From: Catonia carolina
Taxonomy: Eukaryota > Arthropoda > Insecta > Hemiptera > Achilidae
NCBI GenBank assembly: GCA_035578175.1
Contig: JAQMRL010000003.1
Coordinates: 26,360,672-26,424,671 of the forward strand
Direction: 5' to 3'
DNA length: 64,000 nucleotides
Under the pieces are notes generated by a model, which worked only from the letters and a program-made list of their open reading frames with translations, was not told where the DNA came from and did no database searches. Shown piece by piece: positions 36,301 through 48,407 of the stretch. The position numbers and the translations under genes are program-made. Positions within the stretch are counted from its first letter, which is position 1, and every line of letters starts with the position of its first letter.

Positions 36301-38629
36301 GTTGACTATATTTACTTGTTAAACAAAACAGTTATATATTTTATTACTTCCTATGTGTCGGAAACGGGTTTAGATATTTTTGAAATTACGAGGTTAACCC
36401 TAAATTAATTCAATGGGGTTTTAAAATTTATAGCTTCTAGAAAATTTTGCGTTTTTAATAAAACTGTGACCAGTGTTATTCAATTCGCACAACTAATTTT
36501 ACAATGCCTATAAGTTAATTTTATTTTGCGTTTTCTTTTGTATCAGGGTTATTTATGAAATAAAATATGCCTAAATAAACCTAAAAATACCAAAATAAAA
36601 AATTTCCGTCACCATAACGACCCTTTAAAAGAAAATTTAACTTTACAACGTTACCACTGGAATAGTAGCATCCTCGAAATTTAATTTATTATTCACTTTA
36701 CAAAGTCTTGTTACGGCTTTTACAAATTTTAATTTTCGGGGTTTTTGAAGAATCCCAAAAGTGACCGCTTTACAACCATGTATTTTTAAAAATATTTTTG
36801 GGTGAACTCTGTACTAAGAACAAACAGAGACTCCTCGTAAAATACATTGTAACGCCTAATTCAAGATTCGTTGAGGATCTGAGTATAATAAACTGACTTC
36901 CTTGAAATTTATAGCATATTGTTATTTATTTACAAGACTATAAATTACGATTAACTATTAAACTTCGACTACTAACAAATTACAAATAAATTAATCACAC
37001 AACTTAAAGAAACCTTAAATTAAACTTGACTATAAATAAAATACTGTCACTTAACAATCAAACAATGATTTACTAGCCTACAACCACTTTTCACCACCCG
37101 TACACAACGCACTGTTAACGTAATTCAAAACTGGTCTCGTAACGACACAACTTCGAAACGGCCCAATAACATTAAATTTCTATTCACGACACAAACACTG
37201 ACTCACTACAAAGGCAAGTGTTTATATACCTTCGGTTTAATATTTCCTCAAATAATCAACACCCATCAACAAGTATACCCTTTAACCAGAATATGGTCGA
37301 AGGTATAAAAATAAAAAAAAAAGTTTCTTCTAGTTTCAATTCCGAGAATTCCTATCCAAAATATTTCATTCATCGCAATCCATTATTCTTGTTCAATACA
37401 CTCAGCCTGATACAAAACACAACTTCTTACAATAAACCATTTAACCCTTAACTTTTTTAGAATATTTGTTAAAATGTTACAGTATGATGTAAATCTTCTG
37501 AAGTGTTAAAAATACTTTTAAATTACAAGCTACAGTTTAGAATATTTAATATTGTCAAACAAAAAACAATCTTATTAACTTTAACGGATTTTGATAAAAA
37601 TCAGAACTAGTATTACTAAATACATGAACTGTTAAAAATAATAGTTTATGTAAATGACAGATCCTTTAAATGGATTGTTTTGTACTAGAATAATTCATGT
37701 ACTTTTAGCTGGTTGATCTATTATCAATAACGGATAAATCAGCTGACTTATCTCTCTGTTTGGGGTAGAATACTGTCTGATAGTGAACAGTAATAAATTA
37801 TTCCTAAATAATAAATAATATAAACCTTAGGATGGCCATATTTATATGCATCTTGAAATGCTGGTGTTATTTCATAACATTTCAAAAATAACGGTATTCA
37901 AAACAATTTGAAAAATATTTCTTAAACTGCTTGTTTTATTTGGGTTTAGAACAAAAATGATAACACATTAAAGCCAAAAACATAGAGTAGCGAAGAGCAT
38001 AGTTATAAGATAAGTGTTTATCAAGCAACGAAGCGAAAAAATAGCACACATACACTGAAGAGTTTATTTGTATATTTTATCATAAATTAATGAAAAAAAT
38101 TTTGTCGCAAAATACGTTGCAAAAATATAATATTTACTAAAAAGTATAAAAACAGAGGAGACGGTGCAATGTATGACTTGACTTACGTATGTTGAATCTC
38201 ATAATTTATACAGTAAATTAGAAATTGCGCCTTCGCTGCGTACGGGCTTACTGTTAGCTGCAGACTAATAGATAAAAACTTATTTTATCAGTTTTCCCGG
38301 TTGTTTTTAGTTTGGCTCCACATTGTACCTTTCCCAGCCTGTATTTTACCTTTTCTCTACCCTGTAGAGAATATTATTGTTGCTTTTTAGATCTATAATT
38401 CGTCGGAGAATTTATAGAAATCTCATGTATATTTGAATCGTGCATTTTTAAGACGTTAAAAGTACTATAAATAAAATTTTACAGGCGAAAAAATAAACAA
38501 ATTTGCATTACTTTTTGAGTTGCATAGATATTTTTCGAGTTAAATTTTTTTGTCTGTAGAATCTGTGAATCAGACAATCTTTTTTTGAAACTTCTAAACT
38601 GAAAACTTTAAAGCTATCTGATATTGTGA
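33346..38629. other. Long AT-rich interval, no gene seen
   Basis: More than 5 kb without a recognisable gene. The open frames at 35594-35860 and 37218-37451 (+) are Phe/Asn/Ile-rich, as expected of AT-rich noise. A short block at 35645-35715 is less AT-rich (CCCTGCACCCTACCGTCTCC) but carries no motif I know. Confidence 0.5.
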
Positions 38630-38720
38630 CAATAATATCCTGTGTCCAGTTTCATTCGAACACTCTCTTGATGTCGTCTTTCCATCGCATCAGTGGTCGT
38701 CCGCTTCATATCTCCATTAA
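38630..38720 (-). pseudogene. LINE C-terminal scrap
   Basis: The minus strand reads SGRPLMRWKDDIKRVFE, a stop, then NWTQDI. This matches the 'GRP..RW.DDIKRV.G..W' tail of insect LINE proteins and nothing else. About 25 codons are preserved. Confidence 0.72.
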
Positions 38721-41059
38721 AAAATAAAAATAAAAATATTATTGAATAACACACGATTCTATCTACCGTTCGTGTATCTTTCGTTATTGCCTCCACATTT
38801 CCAGTTTTTGTACGATACCACAAAATTAGGTTATGTTTTTTATGAATTCGTTTGGATTTAAATGTTGCAATCAGTTACCTGCATAGCTCATTTAAAAAGA
38901 TAAATAAAAATATATTATCTTGCAAATTAAATACAACAGTAGTAAATTTTATATCGTAGATTTGAGAAAATATATGAAGGGTAATTTTATGTCGTGTTGC
39001 CGAGGATTACTGAAGAAAAAATACTCCATAAACAAAATTTCTACTTAGTAATTACAGCATGTACTATGGTATTTCATCTTCATTTAATTCTACATGCAAA
39101 TCTCATTTCATTGTACATAACAATAAGTTGAGTTGCAGATGTGAGGTAACCTTTTTGAATTATTTCACTTATAAATTACGTGTTTAATTAAATGTTCCTA
39201 CTTTCATCTAAAATATTGCTCGTATTCCATTACGGGATTCATTATATTTTATTGTTTTATTTTCCATAGTTTTGTAATAAATAACAATGTTCATGGTTTC
39301 CCACTTTACCTCTATTATGTAAATTACCTTTTTAATTTATTTAGAGTTTTGTTTGCAAAGCATATACCTTTTACGTTTGCTTCTTTTAAGTCTACATCTG
39401 TTGTAAAACTTTAAAATACACTATAAAGCGGTGAAAGAAACAAATAAACAAAAGGTTTGGGTTTAATTATCGACAAGAATTTCGGAATATCTCAATCGTT
39501 CCCACCCATAGTCATGATGTACTATGTTACATTACAAGGGATACGGTAACGTGAAGCATAAAGTTTTAGGTAGTCAGACGCAAATAAGCTGAACAGTCTT
39601 CCGTACCGACATTCGAAGTTATCCCTCATCTGGAAGTACTTCCTTATAAATACGAATATTTACTTAAACCAACATGGATGTGCAGTGCCAGATATATGGT
39701 AAACTTAAACCGATTATATGATAAACTGATTAAACCGGCTTAGTAGCCATAAAATACCCATTGTTGTCGCTAAAAATAAAATGCATTTTACGACAAAAGT
39801 AAATATAATTAAATTTATAAGAAAATTAAAAGATCTACAACTTTTATTTAAAGCATTTTTCTCTACAGAGCCTAGTTTAGCGTGAAAGAGTGGTTTTCCG
39901 CATTTCAAAGTCAAACTGAGGTTCATTTTCATTTTGCGTTTTTCACTCATGATTAAAATTAGGTTAGGTTTTTTGAGGTTAGTCTTTTGTTTATTTTTAA
40001 TGTTTTATTACTAACGTTAGGTTATATTGTTCATTATTTGCATTGGCAAGAGAAAGTCGTATGAGTGTTCCTCACCAGATTTTTTCTATTCATTTAACAT
40101 CCTATCATACATTAACACCCAACATTCAGACGTAAGGCTCCTGCTAATGAGTGGTTATTTTCTAAGAAGCTTCAAAATAATAAGTAAAATCGTGTTGTTA
40201 TAAGTTAACGTATAATAGTTAAGCTTTGCATAACTATTAGTTATGCATTAGTTAGTAGTTATGTATTAGTTGTAAATTTAAATACACAAAGAAAAGTAAT
40301 TATTATTACTCGTTCTTTTTCAACAAAATTGTGTGTAGGTCTACTTATACAAAAGTAACTTAAAAAAACACAATATTGAATTTTTACAAGCTGAATAAAG
40401 AAAATTTAATATAATTGAGCAGTCAATATGGAAATTTCACGAATAATATGGTATTCAATATGTTCCGCTTCAATACTCCATTATAGCGGGGAACGACACG
40501 TTATGTATGATCGCATGGAGTAACTTTATTGGGTATGGGCGAGGGAATTTGAAATTACAAAATATATAGATAGTCTATAATATTTTGTATCTATTCTAAA
40601 ATACTTGATAGTACTTTAGTTTTTTCTGTTTTGTAAAAGATTTTTTTTTAAATGCATAGGTCACTAAAAAAAACTTTTTAATGAAGATCAAATAAATAAT
40701 GCCTCTTAATGTAAAATTTACTAAAATCGATAATATTTTTTTTGTACAAAAAACTGAAAAACCATTTAATGGTGGCATTTAAGTATTAATTTGAATTGAA
40801 ATAGTCTGTTTTTATCTTTCACGCTTGAAGTACTCCTGTCAAATTAATGTATTTTAAAATGTACATTTTCTGGAAAATGTACAATGTTTTCAAAATTTAC
40901 TTTATATATATTAAAGAAACGGATGGCTAGAAAATGTATAATTTTTAGAATCCGAGAAAACAAAATAGCAAAAATCAAATTTCGATGATATTTTTATAAA
41001 ACTTTACTCAGAAGAAATTTATTGAGTATCTTTTAAAACTTAAGAGTCAATTTTCGAAG
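38721..41059. other. Intergenic, no gene seen
   Basis: AT-rich. 39866-39901 resembles 4431-4475. A GGTTAGGTT-type string near 39960-39980 is a common arthropod simple motif. 40200-40275 holds several near-repeats of TTAGTTATGCATTAG. Confidence 0.4.
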
Positions 41060-41290
41060 CTCGTTTAGCAGCCCAAATTCTCACCATTCTTTCATTATAA
41101 TACTCTCTTCTTTCTTTTATCCATCCTCATTCTGCTTTTACACATCTTCATGAAAGCTCCTGAGTTCAGTAATCTGTGCTTGACTCCAACGCCGTTTGAC
41201 GTTTAAATCTCCTTCCGCAATGAAGCAATCGCCTAGTTAAGCCCACGATTGTTGGAAATTCCTCTCTCTTGTCAGTAGGCGAGGTGCAAA
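41060..41290 (-). pseudogene. Possible LINE endonuclease remnant
   Basis: The minus strand reads SINFAPRLLTRERNFQQSW then LGDCFIAEGDLNVKRRWSQA. 'F..GD(Y/F)N.KH..W' is the catalytic GDFN-like block of apurinic-type endonucleases in jockey-clade LINEs. One stop lies between the two parts. No reverse transcriptase follows on the same strand. Confidence 0.55.
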
Positions 41291-41820
41291 GTTGATTGAA
41301 GCGGTAGTGACATAAGTTACACGTATTAATACTGCCATAGCTTGTAAATGATTACTTGGTAATGTCAAAGAGTCAGGATGATTGATTTTGCAGGTGTTAT
41401 ACAGTTAGATGTTCAGATGACAGAGAAGTCAAGTGAGCTGAGGCAATATAAAGATGAATCATGTAACCGATCACGATTTTTAGTTTTTTGTTTAGTTTAT
41501 GGGCGTATAAGTTAGTATGATATCTTTTTCAAAATTTTTTAAAACTATTAACGGGATATATATAAAAATTTCTATACTGATTTTTGCATAGAAAGTTATT
41601 TACACTGCAAAAATCAAATACATTAACCAATTTTTAAGAAATAATACTTCCTTTTCTTATTAGCTACAGATAGTTATTCTCAGTCGTATTTCTCCCCTTC
41701 CACTGGTGATTCAAACTGATGTCAACAGTATTCCAGTTCCCAGAATTAAATGGTTTTATTTGTATCGTCGTGATTTTTGTATTCATATTTAGCCAGGAAC
41801 TGTTGCAATTATAGCTTAAA

Positions 41821-42048
41821 GAACTAGAGACTGCAGATGAAGGCGGAGCATAGTGACCTAGATCAGCACAGAGCCAATCGGATTTCGTTAATCGTACCCT
41901 GCCTTGTCACATTCTGGTACCGCTGTGGATGACAAACTAACAAAAAGTCATCCGGAGTTCAGTGGAACAGAGTGTGACTTAGCAAAGAGGCAACCTCACA
42001 CCCGACGTTGGCTGTTATTGGCTAGATCTCATCTGCAGTCTTTAGTTC
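41821..42048. mobile_element. MITE-like element with 20-bp inverted repeats
   Basis: The terminal 20-mers GAACTAGAGACTGCAGATGA (41821-41840) and the reverse complement of 42029-42048 differ at one base. The 228-bp interior is non-coding and less AT-rich than the flanks, with a second inner inverted pair (AGCCAAT / ATTGGCT). Size and structure fit a MITE. No target duplication is obvious. Confidence 0.7.
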
Positions 42049-43329
42049 GTTGGGGTATAAGCCAATAATGCACTCACAAGCGTACCATAATATGCAGTAT
42101 ATAACTGGATGAAAAAGTCATATTTGAAAAAATGTTGGATAGGCCCTTGATGCCGTTACCACTTCTCTTATGAGTATTTGTTTAATTAATCACCAGAAAT
42201 GCCCTTAACGGGCAGTGGAGTGTTAAATTAATTGCACTCGATCTGTTGGTTCCAGGACTACAAAAAATAGTAATGTTTCTTATCACATAATCAGCCAATT
42301 ATATGACTGAACTATTTAAGAACACAAGAGATAGAGATGTAAATGATACTAGTCAGAGTTATCTCCTCTGAGAGTAATGAATTTCATTATACAGCTAGAC
42401 CCTATGGTGAATGAAGTGAAGGTGTAATTTGCAGGTTGAAAAGTGGGTGCTTTTTGGAGGGCCTGGCATGTTGATAAGCATACTCTTTCTACTCAGTGAG
42501 GAAGGCATTAGTAAACCATCTCACTGCTCGTTTTTACTTAGTAAAACGTCTAGTGGTTCAAACCAGCCTTTCGGCTGTTGACTTAAACAACAATCACCAG
42601 AAGAATCTTTATTCGCTGTTATAATCGAATCTTTTAACTATTGTAAGGGGCGATCACTTAAAAAAATTGTTTTCAAATCGTTGTTCTTAATATAATCAAT
42701 TTGAAAACAAACAATTTCACATACGTTGATTTAAAATTTTCTTCTGAAAGCTTTTAAGGAAATAGTTTTCCGTTAAATGTTTAAACCTAAATATCCCTCG
42801 AATAGATTTTTTATTCACTTCCTCAAAAGAATAATAATCTTATTTTTTTTTAAAGGAAACAAGTAAGTTAATACCTACTGCTAAAACATCTCCCAAGAAT
42901 TTTCAAAGATTTCCTGTCTAAACGGACTTACGCGTTATGGAAGTTTGAAACATTATTATTTCACACGTCTTACTTTTTTAAAGGCGGATAAAAGCCTACT
43001 AACACAATATAATCTTTTATTATTTTTCTCCTTTTAAATGAATGTAAAGGAAAGCAGTTGAAAATGAGCTGAACAAAGAACGAATTCGATATAGGCCTAC
43101 AGTGTCTGTCTTAAAAATATAGGCTACAATAAAAAAACCAAGCAAGTAAGTAAGGTGCTAAAGGAGAAAAATAGGAAGATATAAACATATTACATGTTGA
43201 AAGTCTGTAAAAAGGTTATTATAGAAGAGTTAAAACTTATTTTCAGTTATATTTTAATACTCTCTTGTTATTTTAAAAATTAACTTTTCAACATTTTTTA
43301 TTTAATATATTAAATGCAATTAGCCTGGG
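42049..43329. other. Intergenic; possible dispersed repeat
   Basis: 42420-42605 has a repeat-like composition: GGAAGGCATTAGTAAACCAT, then GTGGTTCAAACC (B-box-like), then CAACAATC. It resembles SINE/LINE 3' sequences of hemipterans as I remember them, which I cannot verify. TAGGCCTA lies at 43092-43099. Otherwise nothing. Confidence 0.35.
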
Positions 43330-43977
43330 AAGAAAGAACCAAAAAATTTACTCCATCCAACAATTGACAAAAGATACTTATAACAAAAAATGCGTGTCAA
43401 TCCACACTAAAATCAAACATTATAAGACGGTAGTATAACCAGAAATTATGTATGGGTGCGAAACATTATTTAAGCTGAAATAGAAAAATAGAACAGATAA
43501 AATCCAAAAAATGGAAAGAAGGATCCTTAGAACCTGTATAGGCAAAAAACACAACGTAAAGGTTAAATGGACACTATTACCCAACGGACAAATCTACCAA
43601 GAAAATGAGCCAATGATAGACTCAATGAGAAAAATAATAATTATTCTTTGGTTACATAATTAGAATAACGGAAGATAGAATAACCAACAGAATAATAAGG
43701 AATCTTTATAGTAAAAAAGCGGCACCAACTTGGATCAATGAAATTAATCCAAGTGAGTATGGACGAATTGGGAATAACGTTGAAAGATCTAGAGAATAAG
43801 ACAGAAAAATTAAAAGTACGAAAAGATAAATATATCAGATTCAAACAAAGGATAGACAATAGAGGAGCGAGTAGAGCAATTCTTTCAGATGAAGAAAGAC
43901 GAGCACGATCAGTCAGAATGAAGAGATACCGGGAACAAATCAAAGAAAAGAACAAAAGAAGACATTGCGGTCTCTAA
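43330..43977 (+). pseudogene. LINE (endonuclease-RT) C-terminal region
   Basis: The forward strand, across several frames, shows EIMYGCETL (about 43445), TDKIQKMERRILRTCIGKKH, then PMIDSMRKII (about 43610), a frameshift, GYIIRITEDRITNRIIRNLY and KKAAPTWINEINPSE. The last 79 codons (43738-43977) are open: DELGITLKDLENKTEKLKVR followed by ILSDEERRARSVRMKRYREQ and a basic end. These are the C-terminal features of an insect RTE/CR1-like LINE. The open 3' frame is the true C-terminus, not a separate gene; its ATG is incidental. Confidence 0.82.
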
Positions 43978-45462
43978 AGATAAAAAAATACAATTAGGCC
44001 TAGTTATTTAAAACTAACGAATAGTTTACATTTGAAAATATTGTTACTTCCTCTCTGTATTATGTAAACAACCACAGGCGCTGGCACTTATGCAATTTTA
44101 CTTATATAAAATATTTTAGCAATATATTTATAACATAAATCTAATGTTTAATTTAAATTTCATTTGCTCCTTCAAGTGAGACAATAGAATTGCTTAAAAC
44201 GCTTTGTGACGTGGTACTATATTCAAAAGATATGAATCTAATAAAAAATTTTAATTGATACTAGATATCGTGGGTTAACGTAAATGAACAGCTAATAGAC
44301 TACATTCCTATAAAAAAAAGCAGGGTTATGCTCTTTTATCACTTGAATTTATTTTACACAGACTACTATCGGTTTCATAATCATAGACACCCGAGTTTGA
44401 ACCATTGCATCTACAAAACCATAAGTCGGATTTCAACATATTTTACATAAAAATTTAGCTCATTTTATTCTGCGTTGATCTATAATAGTTCGATATTTTT
44501 AATGTTGTTTAAAAATTGCCATATCAAGGTTGCAAGACAAAAATACCCGGTTTTTTTGCTACCGCAACAAATTTCATGCGTTCAGAAGCGTGTAACTCGA
44601 TAATTATTTGACCAAAAAGTTTGAAATGGTTGGCTGTTAAGTTGGCAGGTGGAAGAAAGGCCCAAAAACACAGAGGGGTGAATACGTTCGCCCAATGAAT
44701 AATACCCTGTATCAAATGATTGACAGTTGGATATTTACAACTTATTGTCTAACGACTGTTTTAATGTAACTAATTCTAACAATGGGGTTTTTCCCATACA
44801 CTAATTAATACGTTTTACCTTAGTGTTGGAAGTTACGGTAATTAGAAATTACCATAACTTCCATTGTTTGTACAATTGAACTTTACAACGGTACAGATAC
44901 GCAGTGATATCTAATAAGGTTGCCAACATCCAAAACGGATACAAAGAATAAGAAAAAATAAAATATGTGTAAATACAAAAAATAAATTAAGAAAACCTAA
45001 TAGACGTTTTATTATGTTTATTTCAGTAATTATTCAGTAATTCTTATCTACGATAAGAAGTTCACTAGTAAAATATTTACAAAAGAAAACTTAAACAAAA
45101 ACTGTGTCACTAAGGATGTTTACGTAAACTTTAAGATTAATTAGAACGTAACTACTGATGCATACAGCTAAGATACTGCGCTATATTTTGTATTTTCTTT
45201 GAACAAAGCTATCTGGAGGGTTGTGTTAATTAGAGTTCTTTTTGTTAATTTTTCAATAAGGTAATCATATTTTTTATCATTATCCGTCAATATTTTATTT
45301 TAATTAGTTTATCATTCATTAAAATATTTACATAATCTATAGTTTCTTTTTCTCGATGGATTAATTAAAAAGTTGAAGGTGTAACATTATGAAGAAGTAT
45401 AAATTTTACACGAGTAATTATCGTTGCTCCTGTATACAATAATTTGGTTATGTATAGTTCAT
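43978..45462. other. Intergenic; possible DNA-transposon end and a hairpin
   Basis: 44520-44715 contains AAAAATACCCGG and, inverted 180 bp on, AATACCCTGTATC next to GGGTGAATACG. This hints at the end of a decayed DNA transposon, but I find no transposase. A hairpin lies at 44828-44862. TAGGCCTA lies at 43995-44002. Confidence 0.35.
44828..44862. repeat. 16-bp hairpin
   Basis: Arms GGAAGTTACGGTAATT (44828-44843) and 44847-44862 pair at 15 of 16 positions around AGA. Confidence 0.8.
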
Positions 45463-45695
45463 GGCCTCCGGGCTAGCCCAGTCAGTCAGCTGGTAGAAAG
45501 GCGCTATTATTTGTTAAGTAACACCGGTTGGGCAAATGACGTTGTATGGTGACCAGCTGACAGCCATCCATGAACAAACTCTACTGGGAGTCCCTGTTCA
45601 AACTCATGCCTAATTCACTTCAAAAATACAGCGATCAAATTGGGTAGTTGTCAATAATGTACAGTTCCCGATAACAAATAAAAAGCTTAAAAAAT
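45463..45695 (+). repeat. tRNA-derived SINE, copy 1
   Basis: A-box-like TAGCCCAGTCAGTCAGCTGG near the 5' end and B-box-like GTTCAAACTCATG about 120 bp on, ending CAGTTCCCGATAACAAATAA then an A-rich tail. The second copy is at 52769-53020, similar over the whole length. The long A-B spacing means the pol III promoter, if real, is degenerate. Confidence 0.72.
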
Positions 45696-48407
45696 GTATA
45701 GTTCATAAATATATCTTGTCATTTTATTGGAGATAAATAAATAAAAGGAGAAGGTGGCTTTCAAGGAGGATGAGTAGACTACCTAAAATTTCGGTAAAGA
45801 CGATGATACGTTTCTGGTAGATTAACAATCGATCTTCGATAATGAAATCAGACATGTCATTTTCATCAGCTGCTTATTACTGGATTTCTAGAGTATATGT
45901 TTAGAGCTTAATAACAAAGAAATCCTTTTGATTTATAAAAATTTAAAACTACAAAAACATTTTTTAAAGGCTGTTACTTATCACTTAGGTGATCTCTACG
46001 TTACTTTAGTTCGATCTGAAATAATAACTTACAAACAAATAATATGATTATTATTCAAATAAACAAAATAATAATGACACTTATCTGCGTTATGAATATA
46101 TATAAATGCATCAATTATTGTTTATTGGTTAGTAGTTGTATTTAATTAATCAAATATACACTTTTACGGCCTTTAACCTAAAAACTGAACTGCTCTTGAA
46201 GCTTATACTGTACGACATGTAATAAGTAAAAAGTATCTTTTCTTATTTTTTACAAATAAACATTTTTCTAGCAATAATAAACTTTCAATACAAATTAATA
46301 TTTCTATCTGTTTAACTAAAAGTCCTTTTTGTTTATTATTATCGATTCATAACTTTTTTCAAAATATCTTTAATTATTAAAATAATACATTTTATTAGAA
46401 TGTCAAAATAAAGTAATAATATATCAACATATAAATTGTTACAGCCTATACTGTTACAAGGCATTGCCAAATACAAAATTTAAAAATGTTTTCAAGGTAT
46501 ATGTGCAAAATCTTCAAATCGACTATAACTATAATTAGCTACACTAAAATTTCAGAAAAAATCTTGGAAGCATTATTGACGCTCCCTGGTATTTTAGAAA
46601 CGATGACCTGCACCGAAACTGTGAACGGATTTTACAAACGTGGTAATACAATTATTTTCCAGGAATCGTGAAGATAGACTTCATCATGTAAATGACAAAG
46701 CTCTACACCTACGCAAAATTTAGATCTAAAAACGTACATGAGGTGATTTAAACAAAATTATAAAAACTGTTTCTGAGAAAATTACAGAAAAGTGAAAAAT
46801 TACACGAATAATTACTAATTCCGGTTGACAGATTTTGATGAAAAGTTCGTGCCGGGTATTCTTGTGGTACCTAAATTAAATTCAAAGTTTCAATAGACAT
46901 CCTACGGTATTCCGTTCTTGAGATACTTATTTTACACACGTACATACAGATACGCGTGCGCGCGCGCACACACAGACCAATTGTTAAAAACAGGTTTTTT
47001 TGGGGTCAGGGGGTCGGAAAACGTGTATTTCCAGTGAAAAATCAATTTTGAAAAATATACATGAAAATAATACCTACTTCATACCCTATGTATTTATTTA
47101 GGTCATGAGAAAGTAAAAATTTGTTTTTTCGCACGAGTTCACTCGATTAAAACTGTGTGAAAATCGACTTCTCAAATAAATAAATAAGTTAGTTATTAAA
47201 AAGTTATATAGTAGCTAATGAATTTTTTGTTCAGTCAACTGTACTGTAAATTAGCACATTAAATTACCTTAAAATTTCCATATGGTAAAAACCATGGAAA
47301 CATGGAAAATAATAAATATATTCAGGATAGGGATTGCTATATTTTAGCTCTAATTTTAATTTCAGTACTGCGCATAGAGTTTTAGAGCTTCCGTAACGGA
47401 TGATATACGTGATAAATTGGTGGCAACAGAAGTTCAGGCGTGGAATTCAGTACTGCAATCCCCTAAGGTGATCTAAAATTAACGAAATAAATAGAGGTTT
47501 TATTTCAGGAGATCCCTGCTTTATTTTCTATGGAATTGTTTACTTTTAATTAATAATTAATTATTTGTTTTGGGATTTCAATTTTAATATAATATTTTTA
47601 GTCTTTAATACAACTACGCAATAATAAAGAGAAAATCAATTAGATATTTAATTGAAAATTATTACTTTCATAGCAGGTTGTTTAAATTATTTTATTTGTT
47701 TATAATTTATTTTTTTAGAATGTTAGGGAATAATTAGGTACCTGACTAACATCAACTAATTTTATTTTTCAATTGTGTGATTCTTGGGGTATTTAGTGGT
47801 AGATAAATAAATTTCAATGTTAGGTATTTCTGGTAATGAGATCGAAGTATACTTCGTATAGTAGTCTATTGTTAAAAAAGTAAGAGTGAGAAACAAAAGA
47901 GAAAGAGTGTGGAAGGGATAAAAGGTTGAAAGAGTAAAGGGTGAAACTTTTTACAATTGTTGAAATCTGCGTTACAATAAATAATCTGAAAATTGGTAAT
48001 TAATAAGAAATAGGACTAAATTGATTAGTAAATTGGTTACAAAATAATGTAGACTTAACTTTGATATATATCGATTTATTTGTTGAAAATGATCATAAAA
48101 CATACATCTTCATATAATTAAGTTCGTATATTTTTATGCAATATTCGTTATTTAAATAACGTCTTTGAATTTTTCTCTTGATTTAATATTAAGTTATATA
48201 ATACGGTCTTTGACCATTTGATAATTATTATAATAGTTTGTTTCGGTCTTAGACCATTTAATAAAAAATTTATTTAATGTAAACGCTTTGCGTTTCCGAC
48301 ATTAAGTACGAGTCCATATTATTTTTCTTTTTAACTCAACAGTCTCTAATATTGAATATATTTATATATATAGGGTTAATATTTAAATATATATATATAT
48401 ATATATA
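45696..48407. other. Intergenic; simple repeats, no gene seen
   Basis: AT-rich. A GCGCGC/CACACA tract lies at about 46954-46976 inside a stretch (about 46850-47050) that reads like a common insect repeat with TTTTTTGGGGTCAGGGGGTC. An (AT)n run at 48386-48407 is the insertion site of the mariner to the right. Confidence 0.45.

Noticed and set aside
33346..38629. Hidden host gene in the long empty interval
   Set aside because: Both strands are stop-dense and I saw no conserved motif or exon-like GC-rich block.
47420..47470. TGGTGGCAACAGAAGTTCAG as a second LTR primer binding site
   Set aside because: No gag, pol or LTR-like sequence lies downstream or upstream.
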